A stretch of 64,000 nucleotides of DNA, from positions 62,001 through 126,000 of the forward strand of contig JBBQDN010000002.1 of assembly GCA_038319685.1 (NCBI GenBank), given 5' to 3'. Origin of the DNA: UBA6022 sp038319685 (GTDB lineage Bacteria > Patescibacteriota > Saccharimonadia > Saccharimonadales > Saccharimonadaceae). The notes beneath the pieces are model-generated. The model did not search any database, was not told the origin of the DNA, and worked only from the letters and a program-made list of their open reading frames with translations. This document shows positions 43,904 through 51,852 of this stretch, in pieces. Numbering within the stretch: the first letter of the stretch is position 1; each line of letters begins with the position of its first letter. A program made the translations under genes and the position numbers.

Positions 43904-45811
43904 TTATTTTTTTTCTGTATCTTTTGGTGTTTCGTCGACCACTTCACCTTCAACTGGTTCATCTGATTTCTTATCGTCACTAGATTTTGAATCAGCATCT
44001 GTTTCTTTGCTAGCGTTTTCGTACATCTTGGCACCAATCGGCATGATGGCATCATTGAGTGCTTTAGCAGCCGCTTCGAGTTCATCTTTATCAGTCGCGT
44101 CTTTGTGCTTTTTGGCTTCTTCGACTGCATCTTTAATGACTTTTACATCGTCTTCAGAGATCTTGTCTTTGTATTCATCAGGCATTTTTTCTGCTTGGTA
44201 AATCGCGTTTTCAAGCTGGTTGCGCGTATCGATTGCTTCACGCTTTTTCTTGTCTTCATCAGCATGTGCTTCGGCTTCTTTTTGTGCCTTTTCGATATCT
44301 TCTTTACTCATGTTACCACTATCTTGGATAGTGACTGAGTTTTCTTTGCCTGTGCCCTTATCTTTGGCGGTAACATTTAAAATACCGTTAGCGTCAAGGT
44401 TAAAAGTCACTTCGACCTGTGGAACACCGCGCGGTGCGGGGGCGATACCATCAAGGATGAATCGACCGAGTGATTTGTTGTCAGTTGCCATTTCACGCTC
44501 ACCCTGTAATACGTGAATTTCAACCTGTGGCTGGTTATCAGCGGCAGTCGAAAATGTCTCGGACTTGCTTGTTGGAATCGTGCTGTTACGGTCAATCAGT
44601 TTTGTGGTAACACCACCCATTGTTTCGATACCGAGTGACAGTGGCGTGACATCGAGTAGTAGAACATCTTTGACATCGCCAGCTAGTACACCGGCCTGAA
44701 TAGCAGCACCGATCGCAACAACTTCGTCAGGGTTAACACCTTTGAGTGGGTCTTTGCCAAAGAGTACTTTTACCTTTTCGACGACAGCCGGCATGCGAGT
44801 CATACCACCGACAAGGATTACTTCGTCGATTTCACTTGCTTTTAACCCAGCGTCTTTGAGTGCTTTTTCAACAGGACCAGTAACACCATCGATCAAGTCC
44901 TTGACAAGGTCTTCGAGTTTGGAACGCGTTAGCTTGTATTCAAAGTGTTTTGGACCATCGGCATCAGCCGTAATAAAGGGAAGGTTAATTTCGTATTCAG
45001 GTGTGCTTGAAAGTTCTTTTTTGGCTTTTTCGGCTTCGTCCTTCAGTCGTTGCATAGCCGCTTTGTCTGATTTCAGATCAATGCCTGCTTCTTGTTTAAA
45101 CACATCTAGGAAGTGGTTGACGATACGGTTGTCAAAGTCTTCGCCACCAAGATGCGTGTCACCATTGGTTGAACGAACTTCAAACACACCATCACCGAGT
45201 TCTAGGATTGAAACATCAAATGTCCCGCCACCGAGGTCAAACACGGCAATCTTTTCGTCTTTTTTAGACTCAAGACCGTACGCAAGTGCAGCTGCAGTTG
45301 GCTCGTTAATAATACGTTTAACTTCAAGTCCGGCAATCTTACCAGCATCCTTTGTCGCTTGCCTCTGTGAGTCATCGAAGTACGCAGGAACAGTAATAAC
45401 CGCTTCGGTGACTTTTTCGCCAAGGAAGGCTTCGGCATCAGCTTTGATTTTTGACAAGATCATCGCTGATACTTCTTCTGGGCTATAGTCTTTGCCACCT
45501 AAGGTAACGGCAACACCGTCACCTTTTTTAACGATAGCAAATGGCATAATATCATGGTCCTTTTGTACTTCATCGTCGCTAAATTTACGACCGATCAAAC
45601 GTTTGACACCATAGATAGTGTCTTTGGCATTCGTGACACGCTGACGCTGCGCAACCTGACCGACCAAACGATCGCCTTTTTTGTTAATCGCAACAACACT
45701 GGGTGTTGTACGATTGCCTTCGGCATTTGCAATCACTTCAGGTTTGCCCGCTACCATGTAGGCAACAGCGCTGTTAGTTGTACCGAGATCGATACCGATA
45801 ATTTTTCCCAT
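43904..45811 (-). CDS. dnaK: Chaperone DnaK (Hsp70)
   Basis: 635 aa. ATPase domain (GIDLGTTNSAVAYM; FDLGGGTFDVSIL; EVILVGGMTRMP), linker DVLLLDVTPLSLGIET, substrate-binding domain and an acidic C-terminal lid. AGGAG lies 8 nt before the ATG. Two CIRCE elements upstream imply HrcA control with dnaJ and hrcA-grpE. Confidence 0.98.
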   Translation of the reverse strand: MGKIIGIDLGTTNSAVAYMVAGKPEVIANAEGNRTTPSVVAINKKGDRLVGQVAQRQRVTNAKDTIYGVKRLIGRKFSDDEVQKDHDIMPFAIVKKGDGVAVTLGGKDYSPEEVSAMILSKIKADAEAFLGEKVTEAVITVPAYFDDSQRQATKDAGKIAGLEVKRIINEPTAAALAYGLESKKDEKIAVFDLGGGTFDVSILELGDGVFEVRSTNGDTHLGGEDFDNRIVNHFLDVFKQEAGIDLKSDKAAMQRLKDEAEKAKKELSSTPEYEINLPFITADADGPKHFEYKLTRSKLEDLVKDLIDGVTGPVEKALKDAGLKASEIDEVILVGGMTRMPAVVEKVKVLFGKDPLKGVNPDEVVAIGAAIQAGVLAGDVKDVLLLDVTPLSLGIETMGGVTTKLIDRNSTIPTSKSETFSTAADNQPQVEIHVLQGEREMATDNKSLGRFILDGIAPAPRGVPQVEVTFNLDANGILNVTAKDKGTGKENSVTIQDSGNMSKEDIEKAQKEAEAHADEDKKKREAIDTRNQLENAIYQAEKMPDEYKDKISEDDVKVIKDAVEEAKKHKDATDKDELEAAAKALNDAIMPIGAKMYENASKETDADSKSSDDKKSDEPVEGEVVDETPKDTEKK

Positions 45812-45860
45812 ATACTATTCTCCTATTCGTTCAAATATCAAACTATATCTATCATTTATT

Positions 45861-45887
45861 TTAGCACTCTAGTGTATAGATTGCCAA
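45861..45887 (-). promoter_or_regulatory. Second CIRCE-like operator of dnaK
   Basis: TTAGCACTC-N9-GATTGCCAA read on the plus strand; on the minus strand the arms are TTGGCAATC and GAGTGCTAA. Closer to the gene than the main element and less symmetrical (7 of 9 in one arm). Confidence 0.65.
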
Positions 45888-45894
45888 TACTCTT

Positions 45895-45943
45895 ACTATA
45901 CTAAAGTTGGCACTCTTGTGTCAAGAGTGCCAACTTTAGTATA
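45895..45943 (-). promoter_or_regulatory. Main CIRCE operator and promoter of dnaK inside a 47-bp palindrome
   Basis: Perfect 22-bp arms around TGT (45897-45943), containing TTGGCACTC-N9-GAGTGCCAA (45907-45933). The -35 TTGACA (45919-45924) lies in the operator spacer and TATAGT (45895-45900) follows after 18 nt. The palindrome extends well beyond a normal CIRCE. Confidence 0.85.
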
Positions 45944-45960
45944 ATTACCTGTAACGTAAG

Positions 45961-46977
45961 TTAGTTCCAGGAAGTTCCCGTCCAGACAAGATCATCGGCA
46001 CTTACTCCACTTGTCGTCACAGTCACCGTTTTTTCGTCAAAGCTCGAAAGACTCGAGTTATCGGTCGCAGTCAGCCGAATAACATAAACACCTGATGCAG
46101 TTGCAGTGAAAGAGGCAGTCGTCAGAGACGAAGCATTGACAATCGTCGGCGCAGTACCGAGTGCAGGAGGATAGGTTTGGACTGTCCAGGATACCGAAGC
46201 AATGACACCGTCAGCGTCAGTCGCTGTACCCGACAATGCAACCGTAGAACCGGCAACAAACGACACGTCAGACCCTGCATTGACAGCGGGTGGAATCGGC
46301 CCAGGAGCAGGTGTAACCGGCCCAATCCAGTTAGACGAAAGTTTTGCGACACGTAATGGACCATCAAATTGGTCCTGCGTCCAACCAGCCATAACACCGA
46401 AGCCACCAAAACGACCTCTAGTACCGTCATCGATGCCCGTATTAACAGCAATGCCCGAACCGTTTGAATCATACGCATAGACTTCGAGGTCATTGCTATC
46501 GGTGATCCGAAACTCAACGCGACCATCACTTGTCGTTGTGCCTTTCGTACAGGCAAGTTCAACGAAGTACTGCGTATTTAATGATAAAATATCTGATTCT
46601 GATGCAACAATAATCGTACCTGTAGGCCCATACGCAACGCGAAGTGCACGGTTGGTCATCATCACCATGCCGCCAATTTGTCCATCGGTAGCTGATCGCA
46701 TTTGCATAAACGTTCTGGTTGCATCTGGCGACGCTTGGAGATAAAGTGGCCGTCGCATTACCATCCTACTCCCGGCTTCGATGCTATCAAGACGAAAATA
46801 CGACGAACCAGAACCTAGGTTGAATGCTCCGCCGGTTGCAGTATAGACTGCAGTTGCACCGGCCGAAAGACTGATTAACGCAAATGCTGTTCCACCAGCT
46901 GCAGAATTTGTCGTTGTAATCGCATCGCCGATAGCCGCGCCCGAAGGTAGTGAAAAATCATTAGTAAAAACAGTCAT
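45961..46977 (-). CDS. Tail-fibre-cluster protein: lectin-like (LamG-type) domain plus PKD domain (338 aa)
   Basis: Residues about 1-225 are paralogous to the protein at 48096 (shared MTV-T-N start, GSRMVMRRPL, LNTQYFVELAC, TTTSDGRVEFRIT) and likely form a concanavalin-like beta sandwich. Residues about 230-325 are a PKD-type immunoglobulin-like domain (VNAGSDVSFVAGSTVALSGT, VYVIRLTATDNS). It ends with LVWTGTSWN. Start coupled to the upstream gene (TGATG) with GGAGG. A role in binding a surface glycan is plausible. Confidence 0.75.
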   Translation of the reverse strand: MTVFTNDFSLPSGAAIGDAITTTNSAAGGTAFALISLSAGATAVYTATGGAFNLGSGSSYFRLDSIEAGSRMVMRRPLYLQASPDATRTFMQMRSATDGQIGGMVMMTNRALRVAYGPTGTIIVASESDILSLNTQYFVELACTKGTTTSDGRVEFRITDSNDLEVYAYDSNGSGIAVNTGIDDGTRGRFGGFGVMAGWTQDQFDGPLRVAKLSSNWIGPVTPAPGPIPPAVNAGSDVSFVAGSTVALSGTATDADGVIASVSWTVQTYPPALGTAPTIVNASSLTTASFTATASGVYVIRLTATDNSSLSSFDEKTVTVTTSGVSADDLVWTGTSWN

Positions 46978-48074
46978 CAGCCCGATCCTCCTGTTGTTAT
47001 CGGTATGGCAGCGCCAGTTTCCTCGATCGTATTATTGCTCAGCTGTGCTTGAATCTGCGGACTTTTGGTGAGATAGCCACCGCCCCATCCGGTACCGCGC
47101 TGACCAAACTTGTTGTTGCGAATAATCATGTCGTTAAACGTCGTCGGACGGGCGGCGACGTAAAATATATTAATCATAAACGTCCCCCCGTATAGCCAAT
47201 TATTTTCAATCGTCACCCGCTCAATTTTTTTGTCAGGTGCTGCGTCTGTTCCTTCTTGTTTGATCATAAAACACGCGTTCAATGCATCATCGCCAGAGTT
47301 ATAGCCTTGACCCCACCCGGCATCACCTATATTATAATACGTCGATGGTTGACGAATACCACCAAGCACCGAGTTTCGAACCACAATATCTTTGGCATAG
47401 TTAAACTGAAACGCATCGGAGTGGGTGTGCCCGTCACTTGGCCCATACCAGTTATCTTTGTAATACATTTTGTGGATCCACGACGATTCAATCAGGCAAC
47501 TTGTTCCCGTAGTTGCGACATAGTTGACGCCGTCTTGCACGTTTGTAATCTCGCAGCGGTACATCGCCATGTTTCCACCATGAAACCCATTACCATTTGG
47601 ATTGATTTCGCGAGCAGTACCTAGTGGAAGTGGACGGGTTGGATAATCATAGGTCCAGACACCGCTATCAAATGAACAGTCGTAAAACTTTTGAAATGAC
47701 TGAGTCACCCCACCTGATGCGATGTTAGAGAAATTACCCGACAGCGTAGTAAAAACGTCTGAATTAGGGTCAGCACCGGCGAATAGACAATTGTAGAACG
47801 TCGATGCACCTTTCCCGTAAACCTTACCCCAGAATATTTTATTCGTGTACGTCGTCGGTGTACTCGGAAGCCGAATTCTATTTGGATCATTGCTTGGAGG
47901 AAATACAGGATCAAGAGTGATACCAGGAATAACACCACTATAGGTTGATGAATTCGGTTTATATGTTCCATACACAAGTGCGTTGCGCGATGCTTGGGTT
48001 ACATCAGTCGAAGGTGCCGTCGCACCACCGCCTCGCCACTGAGTCCCGTCCCAACTAAGTTCAACTAACGGCAT
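46977..48074 (-). CDS. Right-handed beta-helix protein of the tail-fibre-like cluster (365 aa)
   Basis: Starts with a W-D-G-T-Q-W box (about 8-13). Residues about 90-345 have spaced N-N/N-C-L-F and E-N-N-W-L-Y-G repeats typical of a parallel beta helix, the fold of many phage depolymerases and tailspikes. HTHSDAFQF (about 218) might contribute acidic/His residues, but no catalytic site is certain. No signal peptide. Confidence 0.72.
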   Translation of the reverse strand: MPLVELSWDGTQWRGGGATAPSTDVTQASRNALVYGTYKPNSSTYSGVIPGITLDPVFPPSNDPNRIRLPSTPTTYTNKIFWGKVYGKGASTFYNCLFAGADPNSDVFTTLSGNFSNIASGGVTQSFQKFYDCSFDSGVWTYDYPTRPLPLGTAREINPNGNGFHGGNMAMYRCEITNVQDGVNYVATTGTSCLIESSWIHKMYYKDNWYGPSDGHTHSDAFQFNYAKDIVVRNSVLGGIRQPSTYYNIGDAGWGQGYNSGDDALNACFMIKQEGTDAAPDKKIERVTIENNWLYGGTFMINIFYVAARPTTFNDMIIRNNKFGQRGTGWGGGYLTKSPQIQAQLSNNTIEETGAAIPITTGGSG

Positions 48075-48095
48075 ATATTGTCCTTTCTGTAGATA

Positions 48096-48824
48096 TCATC
48101 GCCATGTGCTTCCGTCCCATGTCACCGTAATGGTTCCTAGTGTTGCAGTTGCAAGCGCTCCCAGCCACCCAGACGCTTGTATACCAACACGAAGTTCATC
48201 AAGATAGTCAGTCGTCCAGCCCGACGAAGCAGTCGAAAAACCGCTAAACCGATAGTGCCCCGGGGCTTCGATACCAGTATTAACCGTTGCACCCGTGTCG
48301 TAGGTATGAACCACCGAACCGTCGCTGTCTTTTGTAATGCGTATTTCCAGTCGACCATTTGATGTCGTCGTACCGGAAGTACAGGCAAGCTCGATCCAGT
48401 AAATTGTATTAAGATCGAGAACGGGCGATTCAGATGCCGTAAGAATGACGGCCGACGGTGCGATTCTAATTGTTCGCGTCGTGAGTAGGTTGACATTAGC
48501 CATCAAAACATCGGACGTCAAGCTTTTTAGTTGCATCAAGACAATCGTGCCCGTCGGTGACGACGGGATAATGAGTGGGCGACGCATCACACCGCGACTG
48601 CCCGGTTCTGACGTATCTAGACGAAGGTACGAACTGCCAGAACTTCCTAAATTAATCGCACAGCCAACCGTACCCTGGGTTTTCCACGCTGTCGTATAGG
48701 TAATCGTCGCTCCTGTGCCCAGGACAACAACAGCAAATGGTGTCCCAGACGCCCCACCTGAGTTTGCAACGGTGACGTTACTCCCGTTAGTGCCACCCTC
48801 AAAAGTATTCGTTAAAACCGTCAT
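48096..48824 (-). CDS. Lectin-like (LamG-type) beta-sandwich protein (242 aa)
   Basis: Clear paralogue of the first 225 residues of the 45961 gene product (GSRGVMRRPLIIP, LNTIYWIELACTSGTTTSNGRLEIRIT), ending with the box TVTWDGSTWR. A beta-rich fold is likely and carbohydrate binding is possible. The two copies show an internal duplication within this cluster. Confidence 0.72.
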   Translation of the reverse strand: MTVLTNTFEGGTNGSNVTVANSGGASGTPFAVVVLGTGATITYTTAWKTQGTVGCAINLGSSGSSYLRLDTSEPGSRGVMRRPLIIPSSPTGTIVLMQLKSLTSDVLMANVNLLTTRTIRIAPSAVILTASESPVLDLNTIYWIELACTSGTTTSNGRLEIRITKDSDGSVVHTYDTGATVNTGIEAPGHYRFSGFSTASSGWTTDYLDELRVGIQASGWLGALATATLGTITVTWDGSTWR

Positions 48825-48854
48825 TTTTTATACGCGCTCTTACTAACGTCAGTT

Positions 48855-49502
48855 TTACGCAGCATCGGGATGTTTTCTCCAAATATCCCCGACAAGTAGC
48901 CCCGTGGTCGGAGGGCTCGGTGCATTAGCGTCATTCGTCGATATAAAAGCAACACCAAAAGGTGCTCCCGAAGGTCGTGCTGCCCACGCAGTTCCCGACC
49001 AGCGTACCAATGTTTCGCGGGCATTTAATTCAGTTTGCAGACTCGTCACCGTTGCAATAGCCTGCAAGCCCGTATGCGTTGTACGGTCGCGCAGTAATAC
49101 ATCGGTCGCGTTAGCGGTCGCACCAGTTGCAACACCGGTGAGTTTTGTTCGCTCTGCTGCGGTCATGACTTTGTTGGTTGTCGTTTCACTTACCTGATCA
49201 GCGGTTGGGGCATAGTTACCAGCTTTGGCGGTTGTACCTGTCGTGCCCAGTGCCAGGCTGCTTGTTCCGGCGCCAATCGCAGTTCGAGCTGCTGTTGTGC
49301 TAGCAGCCGTTAGAACACTTTGACCGACTGCAGTCGCGTCGGTAATTTGACTTGACGAAACAGCCCCACCGGCTGCAGTCGCGTTTTTCCACTTTGCAAC
49401 CGCACCATCATAGGTGAGAACCTGCGTGTCGGCAGGATTACTAATCGCAACGTCTGTGCTTGTGCCAATGCTACTTGTACTACCGCCGCCGCCAAATCCC
49501 AT
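48855..49502 (-). CDS. Tail-fibre-like protein with Gly/Ser-rich head (215 aa)
   Basis: The head MGFGGGGSTSSIGTS and YDGAVAKWKN box match the 668 gene product. It is followed by Ala/Thr-rich repeats typical of tail fibres (ITDATAVGQSVLTAAS, LTGVATGATANATDVLLRDR), a W-S-G-T-A-W box (about 170) and LLVGDIWRKHPDAA at the end. First gene of the cluster, with its own promoter. Confidence 0.78.
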   Translation of the reverse strand: MGFGGGGSTSSIGTSTDVAISNPADTQVLTYDGAVAKWKNATAAGGAVSSSQITDATAVGQSVLTAASTTAARTAIGAGTSSLALGTTGTTAKAGNYAPTADQVSETTTNKVMTAAERTKLTGVATGATANATDVLLRDRTTHTGLQAIATVTSLQTELNARETLVRWSGTAWAARPSGAPFGVAFISTNDANAPSPPTTGLLVGDIWRKHPDAA

Positions 49503-49538
49503 ACTCTACAGATCTCCCTATTGCTCTTGTTTAGCATT

Positions 49539-49568
49539 AGTGTAACAAACCGGTGTTCAATAGGTCAA
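49539..49568 (-). promoter_or_regulatory. Promoter of the tail-fibre-like cluster
   Basis: TTGACC (49563-49568), an 18-nt spacer and TGTTACACT with TACACT at 49539-49544. The leader carries GGGAGA before ATG 49502. Confidence 0.65.
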
Positions 49569-49649
49569 GTATATATGGCATATGGCCCCGTAAAGCAACG
49601 TACAGCGTTCGATGACGTATGTCAAAGCGAACAGTTCCGTCATCTTAGA

Positions 49650-50114
49650 CTATTTTTTTGTGACTTTCACCATGGCATGTCGAATTGGTCGACCGCTGAG
49701 TGTATAGCCCGCCTGGAGTTCTTCGGCGATAACTTCGATATCACCCGTTGCATCTTCATCAAACTGGATCGCTTCGTGCAGATCAGGATTAAACTGGCTA
49801 CCCGGTTTTGCATCGATACGTTTAAGGTTGAGGCCTTCAAGTGATTTCTCGAGATTTTTGACAAGTCCCGCGATTCCCTGTACCCACTTATTGTCTTTTA
49901 AGTCTTCTGGCGTATAGGTAACTGCTCGTTCGATATTATCAATCACTGGTAGTAGTTTTAAAATAGCCGACGATTGACCAGCGTCACGGGATTGGGTTTT
50001 TTCAATTTCAACCCTTTTGCGATAGTTTTCAAAATCGGCGCGGGTGCGCTGGAGGTCCTGCGTCAATTCGCCGAGTTGTTGTTCGAGTTCTTCTTGTTTT
50101 TTACTTTTTGCCAT
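49650..50114 (-). CDS. grpE: GrpE nucleotide exchange factor
   Basis: 154 aa. A long N-terminal coiled coil (KKQEELEQQLGELTQDLQ) and the C-terminal beta domain (EEELQAGYTLSGRPIRHAMVKV-type ending). Releases ADP from DnaK. AGGAG precedes the ATG, which overlaps the 61-aa membrane-protein gene by 14 nt; last gene of the hrcA operon. Confidence 0.96.
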   Translation of the reverse strand: MAKSKKQEELEQQLGELTQDLQRTRADFENYRKRVEIEKTQSRDAGQSSAILKLLPVIDNIERAVTYTPEDLKDNKWVQGIAGLVKNLEKSLEGLNLKRIDAKPGSQFNPDLHEAIQFDEDATGDIEVIAEELQAGYTLSGRPIRHAMVKVTKK

Positions 50115-50286
50115 TCGTTTTTTCTCCTAAATTTGCACGTTTACTTTTCCACGGGACGGTATCTTGTGTATGTAAAACTGCTACTAACCAAAAAATAATA
50201 CCTGCCCCCATGACAACTGTAATGATTGCAGGGATAAATAACCAACTCGGGAACTTGGCAATTAATTGTCCTATCCATTCAGCCAT
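50101..50286 (-). CDS. Small membrane protein inside the hrcA-grpE operon (61 aa)
   Basis: MAEWIGQLIAKFPSWLF, one strong membrane helix (about 15-40) and a basic cytoplasmic tail (KSKRANLGEKTNGKK). It begins 2 nt after the hrcA stop and overlaps grpE, so it is heat-shock co-regulated. Not a known component of the family operon. Function unknown. Confidence 0.75.
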   Translation of the reverse strand: MAEWIGQLIAKFPSWLFIPAIITVVMGAGIIFWLVAVLHTQDTVPWKSKRANLGEKTNGKK

Positions 50287-50288
50287 CG

Positions 50289-50999
50289 TTACAGTACCTC
50301 TTCGAGCATCGCACCTGCATGACGAACAAGCCGCATGACCTTGCCATAGCTCTGACGCGTCGGGCCAAGCACGCCAATGTAACTATGGTCACTATACGGT
50401 GAACGAAACCGACTAATAATCAGGGTTGCGCCACTGGTTTTGCCGATCGGGTTTTCCGCACCAATATAGACGTTCAAAGGTTCATTCGGCGCAGCTTCAC
50501 GCAACCACGGTTCAAGGTTATCAAGTAGCCTTGCGACCGCCTGAGCACTCACGCCGTTCATAAATTCTGGCTGTGAAAATAAATTACCCATACCACTCAT
50601 GTACAATTCATCGCCAATCGTGGCAAGTCCAAGGTTCTGCGTCAGGTCAACCAGACTATCCACCGCACTACGGATCGCACGGTCCGCGCGGTCGCCGTGT
50701 GTCTGGACACGTGCCTCAATCGCTCTCGCACTGCGATCGAGTTGTTCAGGTGCACCGCTGTTATGAAGGTCATTTAGTGAATTAACATAAAAACGATACC
50801 CTTTATCAGTTGGGATTCGACCGGCGCTGGTATGAGGTTGGGCAATCATACCTATATCCTCTAAACGTGCCATTTCTGAACGAATCGTTGCGCTCGAAAC
50901 ATTGAATAATTTAGCCAGTATCACGCTCCCGACAGGAACAGCGATCTCAGCATACTGTTCAATGATTGCTGCAAGGATTTGAGCTTGGCGTTCGGTCAT
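50289..50999 (-). CDS. hrcA: Heat-shock repressor HrcA, short form (236 aa)
   Basis: N-terminal winged helix (TERQAQILAAIIEQYAE; VSSATIRSEMARLEDIGMI; PHTSAGRIPTDKGYR) and a C-terminal GAF-like sensor region ending IGVLGPTRQSYGKVMRLV. About 100 residues shorter than typical HrcA, mostly in the middle. It should bind the CIRCE sites. A TACAAT -10 lies 6 nt before the ATG (leaderless). Confidence 0.95.
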   Translation of the reverse strand: MTERQAQILAAIIEQYAEIAVPVGSVILAKLFNVSSATIRSEMARLEDIGMIAQPHTSAGRIPTDKGYRFYVNSLNDLHNSGAPEQLDRSARAIEARVQTHGDRADRAIRSAVDSLVDLTQNLGLATIGDELYMSGMGNLFSQPEFMNGVSAQAVARLLDNLEPWLREAAPNEPLNVYIGAENPIGKTSGATLIISRFRSPYSDHSYIGVLGPTRQSYGKVMRLVRHAGAMLEEVL

Positions 51000-51005
51000 A
51001 CTACT

Positions 51006-51045
51006 ATTGTAGCCCGTCCTGGCACTCTATGTCAATGAGTGCTAA
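51006..51045 (-). promoter_or_regulatory. CIRCE operator and promoter of hrcA
   Basis: TTAGCACTC-N9-GAGTGCCAG (51019-51045). The spacer holds -35 TTGACA (51030-51035) with TACAAT (51006-51011) 18 nt on. The TAG within the first arm is also the stop codon of the upstream kinase-like gene. Confidence 0.85.
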
Positions 51046-51770
51046 TTGCTCGTTTTAAGCACTCTGAGAATTTCCTGGGCTGTCTGACGAGCCTGTTGCT
51101 CTGCAGCGTCGTCTACACCGCCCTGCCTCACTACTTGATCAATATATTGTGCTGAGGCATTAGACGAATCATTGACCAAGAAATGAAAATGATCATTTGC
51201 TAATCCTTCTTCTAAAATGTTCAGCGCAGTATGTAGCCTATTTTGAAGTTCTAACTCGCTCATGACCTCACGACCTTTTAAGCGATACATCCATTCGTTA
51301 TATGTCGGAGGGACGATGAAAAAGAAGTTTGTATCGGGTTTTACTGCACGGATTGCTCGTGTTCCACCAATCTCGACTTCGTTAACAGGTACTTTATTGC
51401 TTGCCACAGAGTTTTGAAGTTCTCTAATACTTATCCCGGATACTTGTTGATCATGAATAAGCTCTGCTTCCAAATATTCACCCGTTCTTAAACCAGCCAG
51501 CACATCTTCTTCTGATCGGAAATTATATTGGACACCATTCTGCTCCAAGTTGCCGTCTCGTAGTTTTGGTGGCCGTGTTGTATCTGAAACGACAAAATGA
51601 TAATCGCCTGAATTCACAAGATGGTTGATGATCGTATTGCGCCCAGCACCAGATATACCTAGTAGAATGGCGAGTGGAATATTTGCAAGTATCTCTTTGG
51701 ACGCTTCGCTAGGTTTATAGTCCGAAAGAATCGTTTGAAACTCTGCTTTATGAATAAGTTCTACGGTCAT
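51042..51770 (-). CDS. Guanylate-kinase-like protein with altered P-loop (242 aa)
   Basis: The order of motifs follows guanylate kinase: P-loop GISGAGRNTI (about 38-47), VVSDTTRPPKLRDGN (GMP-binding region), GVQYNF and FFFIVPPTYNEWMYRLKGR. The P-loop Lys is replaced by Arg and Asn occupies the next position, so catalysis may be weakened. The first 30 and last 40 residues are extra. It could be a divergent Gmk or a regulatory homologue. The TAG stop lies in the hrcA CIRCE. Confidence 0.8.
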   Translation of the reverse strand: MTVELIHKAEFQTILSDYKPSEASKEILANIPLAILLGISGAGRNTIINHLVNSGDYHFVVSDTTRPPKLRDGNLEQNGVQYNFRSEEDVLAGLRTGEYLEAELIHDQQVSGISIRELQNSVASNKVPVNEVEIGGTRAIRAVKPDTNFFFIVPPTYNEWMYRLKGREVMSELELQNRLHTALNILEEGLANDHFHFLVNDSSNASAQYIDQVVRQGGVDDAAEQQARQTAQEILRVLKTSN

Positions 51771-51852
51771 TATGTTCGCTCCTGAGCATCGTCAATATAG
51801 TTAGTCTTAGACATGTCACTAGTATAGAGAATAGTGGACGCATTGCCTACTA

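Noticed and set aside
44742..45488. A 248-codon open frame antisense to dnaK
   Set aside because: Fully inside a perfectly conserved gene, low-complexity Ser-rich product, no promoter. Treated as a shadow.
45961..49502. Prophage
   Set aside because: Only tail-fibre-like proteins are present. No terminase, portal, capsid, integrase, lysis or replication gene and no attachment repeats were found.
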